From contig CM051459.1 of the NCBI GenBank assembly GCA_028095005.1, positions 120,997,431 through 121,061,430 on the forward strand: a DNA stretch of 64,000 nt, given 5' to 3'. Positions 47,474 through 58,866 of this stretch are shown here, piece after piece. The position numbers were made by a program, and so were the translations under genes. The notes under the pieces were generated by a model. The model was not told the origin of the DNA. It was given only the letters and a program-made list of their open reading frames with translations, and searched no databases. The stretch is from Rhynchospora pubera. Taxonomy: Eukaryota > Streptophyta > Magnoliopsida > Poales > Cyperaceae. The stretch's first letter is position 1. Each line of letters starts with the position of its first letter.

Positions 47474-48369
47474 TAAAATAGTTGTACAAAATAACATAGC
47501 GCAGCGATTATTTTTTTGTGATAATCAAATTACTCTTTGATTATTATGTGATACCAAATAATGTTCTATTAGATAATGAACTCAATTAAAACTATCAAAC
47601 AGTGCTTTGATTAATTTTTTGTGCTATTTGACTTAACTCGAGACGAATAGGGTTTTTGTTAAGTTTGAGCGAAAAGGATGTCTCCTGTGGATTTGATGTG
47701 AATGCCTTGTAAGTTGGCACTATTTAATGAAAGACCATCTCAAACTCATTTATTGTTACGCTCATCAAATAATATTTTGTGCTTTGAATTATTTGGATAT
47801 TATTATTAATATTTTATATTATTTTATTATTATTTTTTAATTTTTCGGGTTTATTATGTTGTTCAGAATCAAAATATGTTTATTTTTTTTTCAAATTTGT
47901 TGGAATCCAAATTTGTTTTATAGAATGCATCTCATTATAATTAATTTTGTTTCTTCAGTAGGCATTTGTTTTTTCGGGACAAAAAGCGAAGGACAACCCT
48001 AGTTGTTATAATTTTAATTGTTGCTTGCATATAATTTACTATAATTCTTTTCTACGTTTTATTTTACCTTGGATCGTTAATCGGAATGACGATTCAAGCT
48101 TGGATCGTCATTTTGATTGGCGATCCAAGCAGTTTTTTTTTCGCCATTCTGATTGACGATACTACAACGTTATTATTAAAAATTTTAGTTTTTAAGAGTT
48201 ATTAAAATAATTAATGTGAACAGTAACGTCATTAATAATTTTTTCGGAAAGAAGGCCTAGTCAAATTAATAGTAGGCCCAAAATTTATTTGGGCTAAACC
48301 ACTAAAAACACAACACGGAAATTAAATTGGGTTATAGTCTTATAGACTTATAGGATTACGTTTTTCTAA

Positions 48370-48667
48370 GGAAATTGATTACTGTCATCTGCAGTTTTGC
48401 CATCCCTGTCATCGCTAAATATAAAGTGAACATATACAATAAATAAAGTGAACATATAAAAGATCTAAGTGAACACATACAAACAAATAAGTTCAATGAA
48501 AATAAGTTGAATATGTATATAAACTTCTGAACAAGTGATGACAACACTTATTTATTTGTAAGTGTTCACTTAGATCATTTATATGTTCACCTTATTTGCT
48601 GTATATGTTCACTTTGTATTTAGCGATGGTTGGGATGGTATATTTGCCGATGACACTTATAATTCCT
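48370..48667. mobile_element. MITE family member C, intact
   Basis: Inverted halves start GGAAATTGATTACTGTCAT and, from the right, AGGAATTATAAGTGTCAT. They are flanked by GTTTTTCTAA at 48360-48369 and 48668-48677. A 9-10-bp duplication points to the Mutator superfamily. It serves as the empty-site reference for member B. Confidence 0.85.
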
Positions 48668-48677
48668 GTTTTTCTAA

Positions 48678-49562
48678 TATCAATTGGGTTATAGTCTGCT
48701 ATTCAAGTTTGTACAATTGTACTCGAAGTCTCGAACAAGATGTGGCCATTGTTGTTGTTTTTATTATTATTATTTTTTTTTTTTTGACATACTGAACGAT
48801 GAGATTTTCCATATCCTGAAAACATGAGTTTAAAACATGAGTAACGTCATTAAAAATACATTATCAAATATTTTAAAAGGAAAATGTTTATGTTAACTTT
48901 TCAGAACCGGCGATACACATAAAATGTTTTAAAACCAAGTATACCGGGAATGGAAAAAACATTATATATGACAGTTAAATACTAATTAATGAAATTAAGG
49001 ATCTCATCATCTCGACAAGTTTATATTTAATGCGTTATTGACATACTTGGGGTTGGTCAAGTGAATTTTGGACTTTTGAACAATCAGTACAATTCCGATA
49101 TTTAAATCAAGTTATTTTCATTCTTGGAACTCAATTCTTTTTTGAAGAAAAACATTCCACAAAAGTATCTGATAAATCATTTTAATAATTAGGCAGTTAA
49201 CAGTCTCTCTCTACAAAAACGAATACGAGAAAATTGAGGAGCACAGAGGGCGTATGAAAATAAAATTAGGAGCATTCAATTGAGAGGACTGAGACTAATT
49301 AACACCATGTAATACGAAGTACAAAAACAGAATGAAAAGTCTAGAATAAGATAACCAAAAGAAGCCTTCGAAAAAGATAACCAAAAGAAGAAAGAGCCTT
49401 TTTGCGCACCAAAGACCAGACGGTCCAGACCTATGTCTTTTGACTAGTCTACTCCCAAACAAACACTGCTCAAATTTCGGCCGAGAAAAGTCCAAAGGTT
49501 GGTTCATACAGAATGAAGCCTGCTTTATGTAAGTAGAATCTCTATGATTGTGATTGTAACGA
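48678..49562. other. AT-rich spacer, no gene seen
   Basis: A T run lies near 48770. The minus strand 49295-49507 is open but looks like 3' flank of the exon-like piece at 49563. Confidence 0.35.
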
Positions 49563-49640
49563 TTAAAATGCCTTTTTTAACCTATCCAGCATGCTTCTTG
49601 TGCCAGAAGGCCCAGAACCTGATTCGTTGCTGTCCCTAAC
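49563..49640 (-). pseudogene. Terminal-exon-like fragment of an unidentified gene
   Basis: On the minus strand a good acceptor (ATTATTGTAG) is followed by 25 open codons, including SGTRSMLDRLKKAF, and a TAA. The codon use and basic, helical end look real, but no upstream exon was found before transposon-like sequence begins, so this may be the tail of a broken gene. Family not recognised. Confidence 0.3.
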
Positions 49641-51477
49641 CTACAATAATAAAATAATTAATTTAATAAACTTGAGGCTTGTATATATGTTCATCGTATG
49701 AGTAAAAGAAGAGATGTTAGGGTGGGAAAAATTACTATTAAATAAAAACGAAAAAAGTGGAACAATCACTAACCGTAATTGCAAAAATTGGATAGGACAT
49801 ATTGAACCGGTGCAGCAATTAATTAATTATTTTTCAACCAGCGAAAACCGATTTTCAAAATTGAATGATGTTATAGTTATGATATAATTATATTTAATAA
49901 ATCCAAAATTTTTAAAAAAAAAAAAGTAAAAAAGAATTCTAAATTTAGAACTAAGACAAAACCAAAGCAGTAGAACCATATCAAAAAAAAAAAAAAAGGA
50001 ACTATAAGAAGAAGATCACAAAACCACCGAAAATATATTTAACTGGCCAGTACGGTTCACCAATTCGATTAAAAATCAAAACGGACTGCGTGATTTATTT
50101 GGTTCAGTTCCATGCCGGTTTCTTGATATTATTTTATTGGACTGGCCGGGGACTTGATTTATGGTCGACCGGCCAGTCCGGTCGGAGTTTGAAAGCATGG
50201 TTGCTAATTTTTTTGTTAATTCTTTCATTATGGAAGTCCTGATCGAGCTCTAATATATTAGACTAGTTAAATTCAAACCAGTAAAAAATATTTTTAAAGA
50301 GTAGTTCATTGAATGCTCGATCATTGACATGAAGTTTTATTTGGTTATAACGAAACTTTAAAAAGTGTCCATTAATTAATTCGTGGACTTAAAAAAAAAA
50401 TTGATCGCAATATATTATGCTTAAATTGAACAGCTATGTTTTTTTTTTAAAAAAAAAAATCTCTAAGCACGAGATGAAAGAACCGAAATTGTCCCGACCT
50501 GTCTGTCTTCCTACAAGTAGATTATTTTATTACATATCATAGCTCTAGCTTGGACAGTTGGACATTAACTATTAAAGTATTAATTCATTCCAAACGCATG
50601 TTTTCAGACGTGCATAATTTCATAATCAGGCAAATTTTGTCAAAATTTTTAAAGCTGGTTTTGTTTTTGTTCTTTTTGGAAAAAAAAAACCGTAAAATAG
50701 CAAGGAACGTCTGAACTTTCTCCATTTAAGATGTGGAAATCAAAGACGTACTAAAAATATACAGTATGGAGTGAAACACAATAATTAATTCGTATATGTG
50801 CTGTCACTTAAATTCATCTAATTGGGTAGTGCGATTGATGATTAAACCATTAAATGATACTATATATACCAGCTAGAGCCTAGAGGAATATGAATGCAAA
50901 CAACACATTGAAATGAGGATTGGAAACGATAATAAGCGCACAATACAATACAGAATATAAAATGGTAATGCCGATTAAAACGTTCTTTTGATCAATAATT
51001 TTCATTTTCCGCAAGGAGTATATATTCGCCTCTTTATTATCCTAATTGGGCTTTATGTAATTAATCAAATAATACATGGATAAAAATATATAACCAATAT
51101 AAAAACAAATTCGCAAATATGATCTGCATAAAACTATAGCCACCAAAGATATTCACAAACTTAATAATCAATAATAAGTGACGATTCTATTAAATATGTA
51201 TCATTTTCATTGCTTATTTCAACATTTTAAATATGAAATATATAATTAAAAATTGAACACATAAAATTAATGAAATTGTGTTGTATATGGATATAATTAA
51301 GCTATATGTTATTATGTACAAATTTGAGGCAACCTAGCTAGAAGGTAAGTTATCTTGTCATCATATGAAAAGAAAAACAAAATATCATTTGTGTCCTTAC
51401 TGATGAGCCATTTTAACATTGTTTTTGTCTCTTTAAGAAAATTAATTAATTCTGAAAGCTGAATCAGCGCTGCTTAC
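49641..51477. other. AT-rich spacer with transposon-like bits, no gene seen
   Basis: The segment 49800-50190 has accaatt/aaccgg phrases and ccggccagtccggtcg, suggesting an old element without clear ends. The remainder is featureless. A third bHLH exon was looked for at 51200-51470 and not found. Confidence 0.35.
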
Positions 51478-52212
51478 CAAGGTGTGAAGTGACACAATGG
51501 ATTTATCTCCGGCAGATGAGTAGTGCGCATTCAAAACATCGACATTTCCTTCTTCCACTACTGCTCGTATTGCTCTGTGCATGATAGCCTGATCATGGTG
51601 TGAAGAAACAATCAGCACCGCATTTATACCAGAACCCAAATCATGGACCTCTATTTGAGGTGATGAGCTTCATTCATTGCTTTCACCACCAGTTGAGCCA
51701 ATTAGTTGTTTCTTATTTTCCTTTAATTGCTCAATTCTCTCTTGCAACCTCTTTATGTAGTTTGTTGCCTCCTCAAGACGGTCTGGCAACTGTTGTCCCT
51801 TGAAAACAGAAGTATTGTACATGAAATCAAATCTTAGTCAAGTATGATAGGACATTGATAAAGGATGCGAAGTAAATAATCAATGTATATACTTCTTTTC
51901 TTTATACACAGGTAAATCATATATAATCACCGATACAAGATGTGAATCAATGTATATACTTGTTTGGAATTGATCACACGATCGAGATGATTAATTAACT
52001 CAAGTAATCACGCAATTTAGGCAATATTTGGAGCAAATATGGTGAAGCACAATACATGACATAATATTTTCTTACATAAGATGAGGCAGATGATGAAGAA
52101 CTTGCAATGAGAGAATCAAGCTTGGAATAGAGAAATTTCATGTGGTCTCTTCTATTTTTCTCCACCGTTTTTCGATCAAGTTTACATTTTGATTGAGTTG
52201 GGGGTGGTGGCG

Positions 52213-53153
52213 TGTCACGTCCCGCACCGACGGGTCGCGGGGCGCGAGCTGAAACAATATCTTCTGCATCCATCCGACGGCCCGTCAACCTACGTCGCAA
52301 CAGAAAAACAAACAGAGTCAGGTACAAACCTCAGTAACCGGTTATTTAACGACGCAGCTTCTCTACATTTAATTATTATCACAAAGTTCAACCAGACCGG
52401 ATTAATCCACATAACAAATAATATACTTTACGGAGATAATCGGGTCCAGACAGTCAGTCAGTCAGTCACAGTGGTCCCTCCCCGATCTCAGGAGGATCAG
52501 GACCGGCCCCTCCCCGAACTCAGGAGGATCAGGGCTCAAAATTCAGATTCAATTCCATATCCAATTCCAAACTCCGATATCCCGTAAAATATACCAATCA
52601 CAAAACAATAAACATATTCAATCAAAACTAAACGATAAATCAAATCAATCAATCAATACGAAATTAAACACAGAGAAGTCCGGTTACCTGACAGGACAGT
52701 CCAGATATCACGAACAAATCCAACTCGACTGCGACGTAGGACTCAGAATTTCAATCGACCATACAATCCAACTTTTTTCAATCGGCAAAAAAATTAATCC
52801 AATTCATGAATATCTCAAAGTACACTTAATAATTGGTTTTGATCATTTTAATTCGGTTGGGAAAGACAAATAAGGAACTCAGAATGAAATATCATATGGA
52901 CATATATAAGCAAGGTTAGAACACGTGGAAGGAAATGGGTAATATCAACAAGACACGTACAAGTACAAGGAGGAGGTGGCAAAAATTCTATGCCTATTCA
53001 TTTTCATTCGGTGGTCAAAGGAAGTAGAAAGGCAGGCAAACTATTATTATTTTTTTTTTCCATCCAATTCGGTCAAGCATAGGCTTTGACTAGTCAAATG
53101 TCAGATTTTGGTCAAACTTTGGTCAAAGGTGATAAAAATTCGTGGATGTTATA
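52213..53153 (-). repeat. 3' LTR (941 bp)
   Basis: In element sense the ends are TATAACATCC and CGTGACA, so the usual 5' TG is TA here, in both LTRs. It includes a (TCAG)n-like stretch. Confidence 0.93.
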
Positions 53154-53167
53154 TTCTTCCCTTCTTC
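53154..53167 (-). other. Polypurine tract of the young LTR element
   Basis: GAAGAAGGGAAGAA on the minus strand directly abuts the 3' LTR. Confidence 0.85.
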
Positions 53168-53259
53168 AAAAGAATTTCGTCCGCGAAATTCAAACGGACG
53201 ATAACAAATCAAATTTCAAATGGAATGGACAGGACCCAAACACAGTCCGAGGAACGAAT

Positions 53260-53271
53260 GCTCTGATACCA
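53260..53271 (-). other. Primer-binding site (initiator Met-tRNA)
   Basis: TGGTATCAGAGC on the minus strand, two bases after the 5' LTR end, is the canonical plant LTR-element primer site. Confidence 0.93.
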
Positions 53272-53273
53272 TT

Positions 53274-54214
53274 TGTCACGTCCCGCACCGACGGGTCGCG
53301 GGGCGCGAGCTGAAACAATATCTTCTGCATCCATCCGACGGCCCGTCAACCTACGTCGCAACAGAAAAACAAACAGAGTCAGGTACAAACCTCAGTAACC
53401 GGTTATTTAACGACGCAGCTTCTCTACATTTAATTATTATCACAAAGTTCAACCAGACCGGATTAATCCACATAACAAATAATATACTTTACGGAGATAA
53501 TCGGGTCCAGACAGTCAGTCAGTCAGTCACAGTGGTCCCTCCCCGATCTCAGGAGGATCAGGACCGGCCCCTCCCCGAACTCAGGAGGATCAGGGCTCAA
53601 AATTCAGATTCAATTCCATATCCAATTCCAAACTCCGATATCCCGTAAAATATACCAATCACAAAACAATAAACATATTCAATCAAAACTAAACGATAAA
53701 TCAAATCAATCAATCAATACGAAATTAAACACAGAGAAGTCCGGTTACCTGACAGGACAGTCCAGATATCACGAACAAATCCAACTCGACTGCGACGTAG
53801 GACTCAGAATTTCAATCGACCATACAATCCAACTTTTTTCAATCGGCAAAAAAATTAATCCAATTCATGAATATCTCAAAGTACACTTAATAATTGGTTT
53901 TGATCATTTTAATTCGGTTGGGAAAGACAAATAAGGAACTCAGAATGAAATATCATATGGACATATATAAGCAAGGTTAGAACACGTGGAAGGAAATGGG
54001 TAATATCAACAAGACACGTACAAGTACAAGGAGGAGGTGGCAAAAATTCTATGCCTATTCATTTTCATTCGGTGGTCAAAGGAAGTAGAAAGGCAGGCAA
54101 ACTATTATTATTTTTTTTTTCCATCCAATTCGGTCAAGCATAGGCTTTGACTAGTCAAATGTCAGATTTTGGTCAAACTTTGGTCAAAGGTGATAAAAAT
54201 TCGTGGATGTTATA
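53274..54214 (-). repeat. 5' LTR (941 bp)
   Basis: I found no difference from the copy at 52213-53153 (constant offset 1,061). Confidence 0.93.
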
Positions 54215-54378
54215 TGGCGGAGGTGGAGGTGGTGGAGAAATATCCATTAGAGAGGGTAGGTTGTGAGGTTTTAGGAATTAGGTATTGGAGAGATTCTTTC
54301 GTGCTTCACGTTGTACAATTAATTAATTAGTCAGAAGTTCTTCTGTGTGTCGTCTATTATTTTATGCATGCTTGAATG

Positions 54379-54393
54379 CACGTGATTTATAAA
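54379..54393 (-). promoter_or_regulatory. Candidate core promoter of the bHLH gene (G-box and TATA)
   Basis: On the minus strand TTTATAAA-type sequence (about 54386-54393) and an overlapping CACGTG (54379-54384) lie about 135 bp before the start codon. Confidence 0.4.
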
Positions 54394-54399
54394 AAAATT

Positions 54400-57300
54400 A
54401 ATTAAGACTGGGACCGAGATTAAGTGATACATGCACTTTTGTAGCCAAAACCCAAATTAAATAGTATGTGAAAAGAGCGACCGATTGATTTTCTAGTTAT
54501 GGTAGATTTGCAGATATAGCCAGATAGTATGCGTATTTCATCTGACATGCACTTTCTTTTCCTGGTTCATATATACTGATTAAATAAAATAACGGTTAGT
54601 AGGATAGTTAGCAATCATTAGTTATTTATTTAATGGATGTATTGTAAATCATATTAATCTAGCTAGCTAGCTATGTGATTAAAAATAAAGATATAGTTTT
54701 AAATTGTTTACGAATTAATGCTATATAAATTAATTTTGGAAAAATTTTAAATTTGAGCTATCCATAAAGAAACTGTTGGATGAACACGTTAAATAATTTT
54801 TAAATTTGTCCGAGTTAGAACGCTTCAGTTAAATAACGAAAGACGCATCGAGAATGTAAATTTTATAGTTTAAATAATAATTTTTACATATTTAAATGAA
54901 AAAAATGTTGAAAACTGTTCTTTGAAAGGTTATACGATAAGTAATTAATGTAGTTAGATAATCATTGTGATTTTGTGTTAGTAAAAATATATATACTTGA
55001 ATTCTACCAGTAGCATTTACTTAAAAGTTCATCATTAATTGGATGCGTGCTATAAAAAAAATTAACCTTAGTTCATACTAGATTTTAAACTTTTAGTACT
55101 GGATACATATATATAAGTTTGCTTTTAAAAATTTCTCTTTACTCTTTTATCTTATATTATCATATATTTAAGGGTAAAATCATTCCTTGAAAAAAAATAT
55201 ATAACATTTTTTTGAATTAGTCATTGGATAATGCTAATTAAGGCAGAATAATTATTGGATGATGTTAAGACAGAATACGTACGATAAATTACTCAAATGT
55301 ACGTTCAAATTGTTATTGAACAAAAAGATGACAAAATATATTGATGAAGTTAGTAACTTGATTTGCAAACCTAGAAGAAAAAATAACAAACAAAACAATT
55401 TTAGGAATTATAATTATGACATATCATACATATATAATATGTACTAAACATACAATCAAGCTTTTAATTCCCTTCAATATGATCAGAAGACAGAATGTAT
55501 ATATGTGATACTCAAGTTTGAAATACAAGTCGCTGCTATTCAATATCTTTTAACTATTATTAAATCATCAACTTTTTGACCAATCCAACGATTTTGACTG
55601 AGATTGGAATCAAATTGGGGTTCCTTATTAATTGTTTCGATGAAAATGAATAAATGATACTGATGCCTAAACTCCCAATCTTTTGTTGTTTTTAATTTAG
55701 TACTGAAATTATATACTCATGGAGGGGGGGGATATTGCATTGTTGATAAATATTAAATACTTTTTAACTATTATCAAAATAAACATATTAAATTATAGAA
55801 GTACTTATAATATTCAGATAAGTTATAAGTTTGATGCAATTTAAATATTATTTGTTGCCGATTAACTAGTGGTAATTTCTGAATTTTATGCAGTTTTAGC
55901 TACAAGATGCTACTTTTATCTGACTAAATGTCTCCGATTCGGATTTGGTTCAAATGTGACCAAAATAGATTAATTGTTCGTGATTTTATAGTTATAAACT
56001 TTGCATGTTTATGTACGATTTGAATTTTGTCCAGTTTCGATACTATTAACAGAGATAATTTTAATCAACGGGGCAAATTTAAATTCTGATTTGATCTGAG
56101 ATATTCAAACACTTATACTCGCTTTCAATTAATGGTATGAATAGTGATGTGAATGGAAAGACTGTTGACTTTTGACTGGGATGAAGAAAAGAAGAACTGA
56201 TAAATGATACTGCTTTAATCTGAATTTTTTTTTTTTTTTTTGCTCTTTTAATCTTCTCGGAAGATTCATTAGTCGGCGTACAATACAACTAGAAGTCTAG
56301 AAGTGGGGATATTCTGCGTGTGTCAACGAAGGACAGTTTAATATTTTTTTTTGCTCAAATCTCTTTCTTCTCAGTGAAGGACAGTTTAATATTTTGATTA
56401 ATTTTTGATATATAGCTTTATGTAAAAGAAGATATTTCAAAATTAGTTTTGTTCTGTATCTATAAGATTCACCTGTTGCACTTTGAATACTTTTCAAAAA
56501 CAATGGGGAGTCTATCAGAATTTTAATTATCCTGAAATTCTTGTTTTATGAATGTATATATGGCCACTTAATTTTGAGCATATATTTTGGCATTGTACAT
56601 ATATATCTATTAGTACTAAAATCGAAAATGAAATTTTAATTTAATTAGTAACTACGGAATAGCAATTTTTTGAACAAATGGGTTTGAATATATGTGAATT
56701 ATTTATTTATTTTTTATTAATTTGGTCCAACTCGGTCCTAAGTACGATTCTTAGAAATTAGGCCCGGTCGATTTATCCAAAATTTAGCTTAATTCATTAT
56801 TTTATACTCACACGTGTAACGACAAATAAAACTCACATTTTCATAATTTTTCGTAGAACAGGTGCAAACTTCTTTTCGTATATAATATATACGGTTTTCT
56901 AAAAAAATCTATATATGCAAAGCGAAACTCTGCTGATATTTTGAATCTATTAGCAAAGTTTTAAGGCTATGTGTACTTTTATTTTGTTGATTGCAGCGTA
57001 CGATTAAGTAAAGACGACAAATATTTGTTTGTTTAATTGAGAGTTTATTTAGTTTCAATAATTTTTTGGAATTCACTTTATTACAGATTAGGGTAATTTA
57101 AATTACTAATATTAATTATTGTTTTAATTATTTTTTGGATTGGAACGTTAGAATTATAGGACAAGTTATTTTGGACGGATCACTATTTGCCAAGTCTAAA
57201 GCGTGCGTGCGCGCAGCAGAAATTATTATTGTTGTTGTTGTTGTTTTAATAAAAAGAGCAGGGTGGGAGCAAGAAAATTTTCATAGAGGGGACTGGTTTA

Positions 57301-57421
57301 TAATTTTTTTTACAATAGCGGGGCAAATTGCACTGTATGCACATTTTTTTTTATTAAAATTACCTTAAAAATTAAACTGAATTTAACCACACATGGGAGA
57401 CAACCCAATTGCTCATGGTAG
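54400..57421. other. AT-rich spacer, no gene seen
   Basis: A local direct repeat (gaaggacagtttaatattt) lies at about 56329 and 56377. The open frame at 57135-57368 is low-complexity and featureless. Confidence 0.4.
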
Positions 57422-57440
57422 CCCCCCCCCCCCCCCCCCG
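57422..57440 (+). repeat. C19 homopolymer
   Basis: Nineteen consecutive C. Length likely uncertain. Confidence 0.95.
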
Positions 57441-57811
57441 GCGAAAATGAGTATCCTGAATTCCTAATATGCTCTGATATTTGTTACTTGTTAGTCACCT
57501 CACCTCCTTTCACTTGGATTATATATATATATAGAGAAATGTTATGGTGCACTGTGATGTATTGGGTCTATTGTGCACTGCGATCGTGATCCGTTGGATC
57601 TGACTTCAGATTCGCGCTGATGAGGTCGCGAGATAAGAAAAGTTTGCGTGCTCCTCTTTTTATTTTGGTCCAGCACTCTCTCTTAACTTGCTCTCTCTCT
57701 CTCTCTCTCAACTCAGACGGAATAGACAACTCTAAATCCCTCTTTTCCCTCTCTTCTCTCCATGTCTACCACAAATCTCTCCTGGAGCAACAATTTCGCC
57801 TGAGTTTCTGC

Positions 57812-58020
57812 TAGCCCTAACTGGCCTCTTGCCTTCATCGTCGATTACTCGATTTCGCTATCTAGGGTTTCCACCTCAACTCACCTCTCGTCTCTCGCCT
57901 CTCGCCTCTCGCCTCACCTCGATTTCGCAACCTTGGGTTTTCGCAACCTTGGGTTTTAGCCCTAACTGGCCTCTTGCCTTCATCGTCGATTACTCGATTT
58001 CGCTATCTAGGGTTTCCACC
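57812..58020 (+). repeat. 64-bp direct repeat in the leader of the FAR1 fragment
   Basis: The block tagccctaactgg...gtttccacc occurs at 57812-57875 and 57957-58020 (offset 145). The first copy lies inside the left TIR and the second outside it, so part of the TIR was duplicated. Confidence 0.9.
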
Positions 58021-58407
58021 CCAAGTTCGAAGGTACTTCTCCCTAAATCTCCGTTAAGTTTTCCTCTGTGCATTTCAACTCTAATAATATTGTGATGGAA
58101 CCATGTACGAGTGTTATTGCCTTGGAATTCTAATTTTTCAATTTTTTTATCATATCCAGAACGTTATGCCTTGGAGGGTTATTGTCTTGGACCCTTCTTA
58201 AAAATTAAAAAATCCAATTTATTTGCTGCTATCGAATAAGCATTCTTAGACATAAGCATATCCAAAATAAGTGAGAATTGGTTAGTGTAATTTACTGTTA
58301 TCCAGACCAAGCCTTTAGCATAAGTATATCAGCATGATTGACAACTTATTTCCAAGTAGCATATCCTGTATGTCAAATTTTTTATATTATGTGTTTTAAT
58401 TTATAGA

Positions 58408-58866
58408 ATGAGTGAAAGTGAGCATGAAGCAGTAGATGTTGACAATGATGTAGCAGCAGATGTTAGCAATGGTGCAGCAGACATTGACAATGATGTAGCA
58501 ACAAATGTTCACACTGATGGTGCACATATCCAGGTAATTGTCTACCTTTTGTGTGTTAAATAAGTACTTCCTTTTTTATAAAATAATTTGTAACTTTATT
58601 TGTTGTTGTTATTGTAACAGATCAACGATCCTTATTTTGATTTGGATAGAGTGATTGAAGAAGAGAGCAGAAAGTTGGAAAACATTGAGCTTTATGTTGG
58701 AAAAGAGTTCAGATCAATTGATGAGGCATACGATTTCTACAATCTCTATGCTTTAGTGAAAGGATTTAGCATCCGATGGAATCAAAAAGGTAAATCTAAG
58801 AAAGTGAGCACCAGGGTTCCGTACTGTCTTCGATGGAGGATCTGCTTCTTTTATCGAAAACCCTAG
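58408..58866 (+). CDS. Truncated FAR1/FHY3-type protein inside a MULE
   Basis: A 5' UTR exon probably ends at 58032 (GAAG|GTACTT). Coding exons 58408-58533 and 58621-58866 join in phase 0 and give 123 aa. Exon 1 is an acidic run with VDNDVA/VSNGAA-type repeats. Exon 2 holds the start of the FAR1 DNA-binding domain (YVGKEFRSIDEAYDFYNLYA, then KGFSIRW). The domain breaks off after KGKSKK, and the last 20 codons run into sequence that leads into the right TIR. Full-length FAR1-related proteins are about 500-800 aa and include a MULE transposase core and SWIM finger, both missing. It could be a truncated MULE transposase gene or a captured host gene. Confidence 0.75.

Larger units (their letters stand above)
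46217..48247. mobile_element. Mutator-like non-autonomous element, about 2.0 kb
   Basis: Inverted repeats of about 170 bp start CCGAAAAAATTATT at both ends. Flanks agaaaggc-like: agagaaggc (46208-46216) and aaagaaggc (48248-48256), a 9-bp duplication with one mismatch. The subterminal region has paired ggatcg..aatcagaatga motifs. There is no transposase. Confidence 0.82.
52213..54214 (-). mobile_element. Young non-autonomous LTR element inside bHLH exon 1
   Basis: Two apparently identical 941-bp LTRs flank only 120 bp of internal DNA. The 5-bp duplication TGGCG lies at 52208-52212 and 54215-54219. Orientation is minus, shown by the primer-binding site and polypurine tract. There is no gag or pol. 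With such long LTRs and a minimal interior it differs from classical TRIMs, whose LTRs are usually a few hundred bp, and must rely on a partner element for proteins. Confidence 0.95.
51478..54247 (-). pseudogene. Plant bHLH transcription factor gene (bHLH118/120/126-like), disrupted
   Basis: The minus-strand ATG is at 54247-54245. Exon 1 comprises 11 codons (54247-54215), then an LTR insertion, then continues in frame at 52207 to a donor at 52076|52075 (TAT|GTAAGA). It encodes a proline run and KLDRKTVEKNRRDHMK, the basic region and first helix of this subfamily. Exon 2, 51798-51478, starts GQQLPDR, carries the second helix and leucine-rich coil (YIKRLQERIEQLKEN), then an in-frame TGA at 51672-51670, and then a C-terminal region (PQIEVHDLGSG..) in the same frame up to a donor at 51477. 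No third exon was found. Both splice joins are phase 0. As read, no full protein can be made from this allele. The nearest relatives are small nuclear bHLH regulators. Confidence 0.85.

Noticed and set aside
52189..53648. Two identical open frames of about 130 codons
   Set aside because: They lie within the two LTR copies on the antisense strand of the element and have no protein features.
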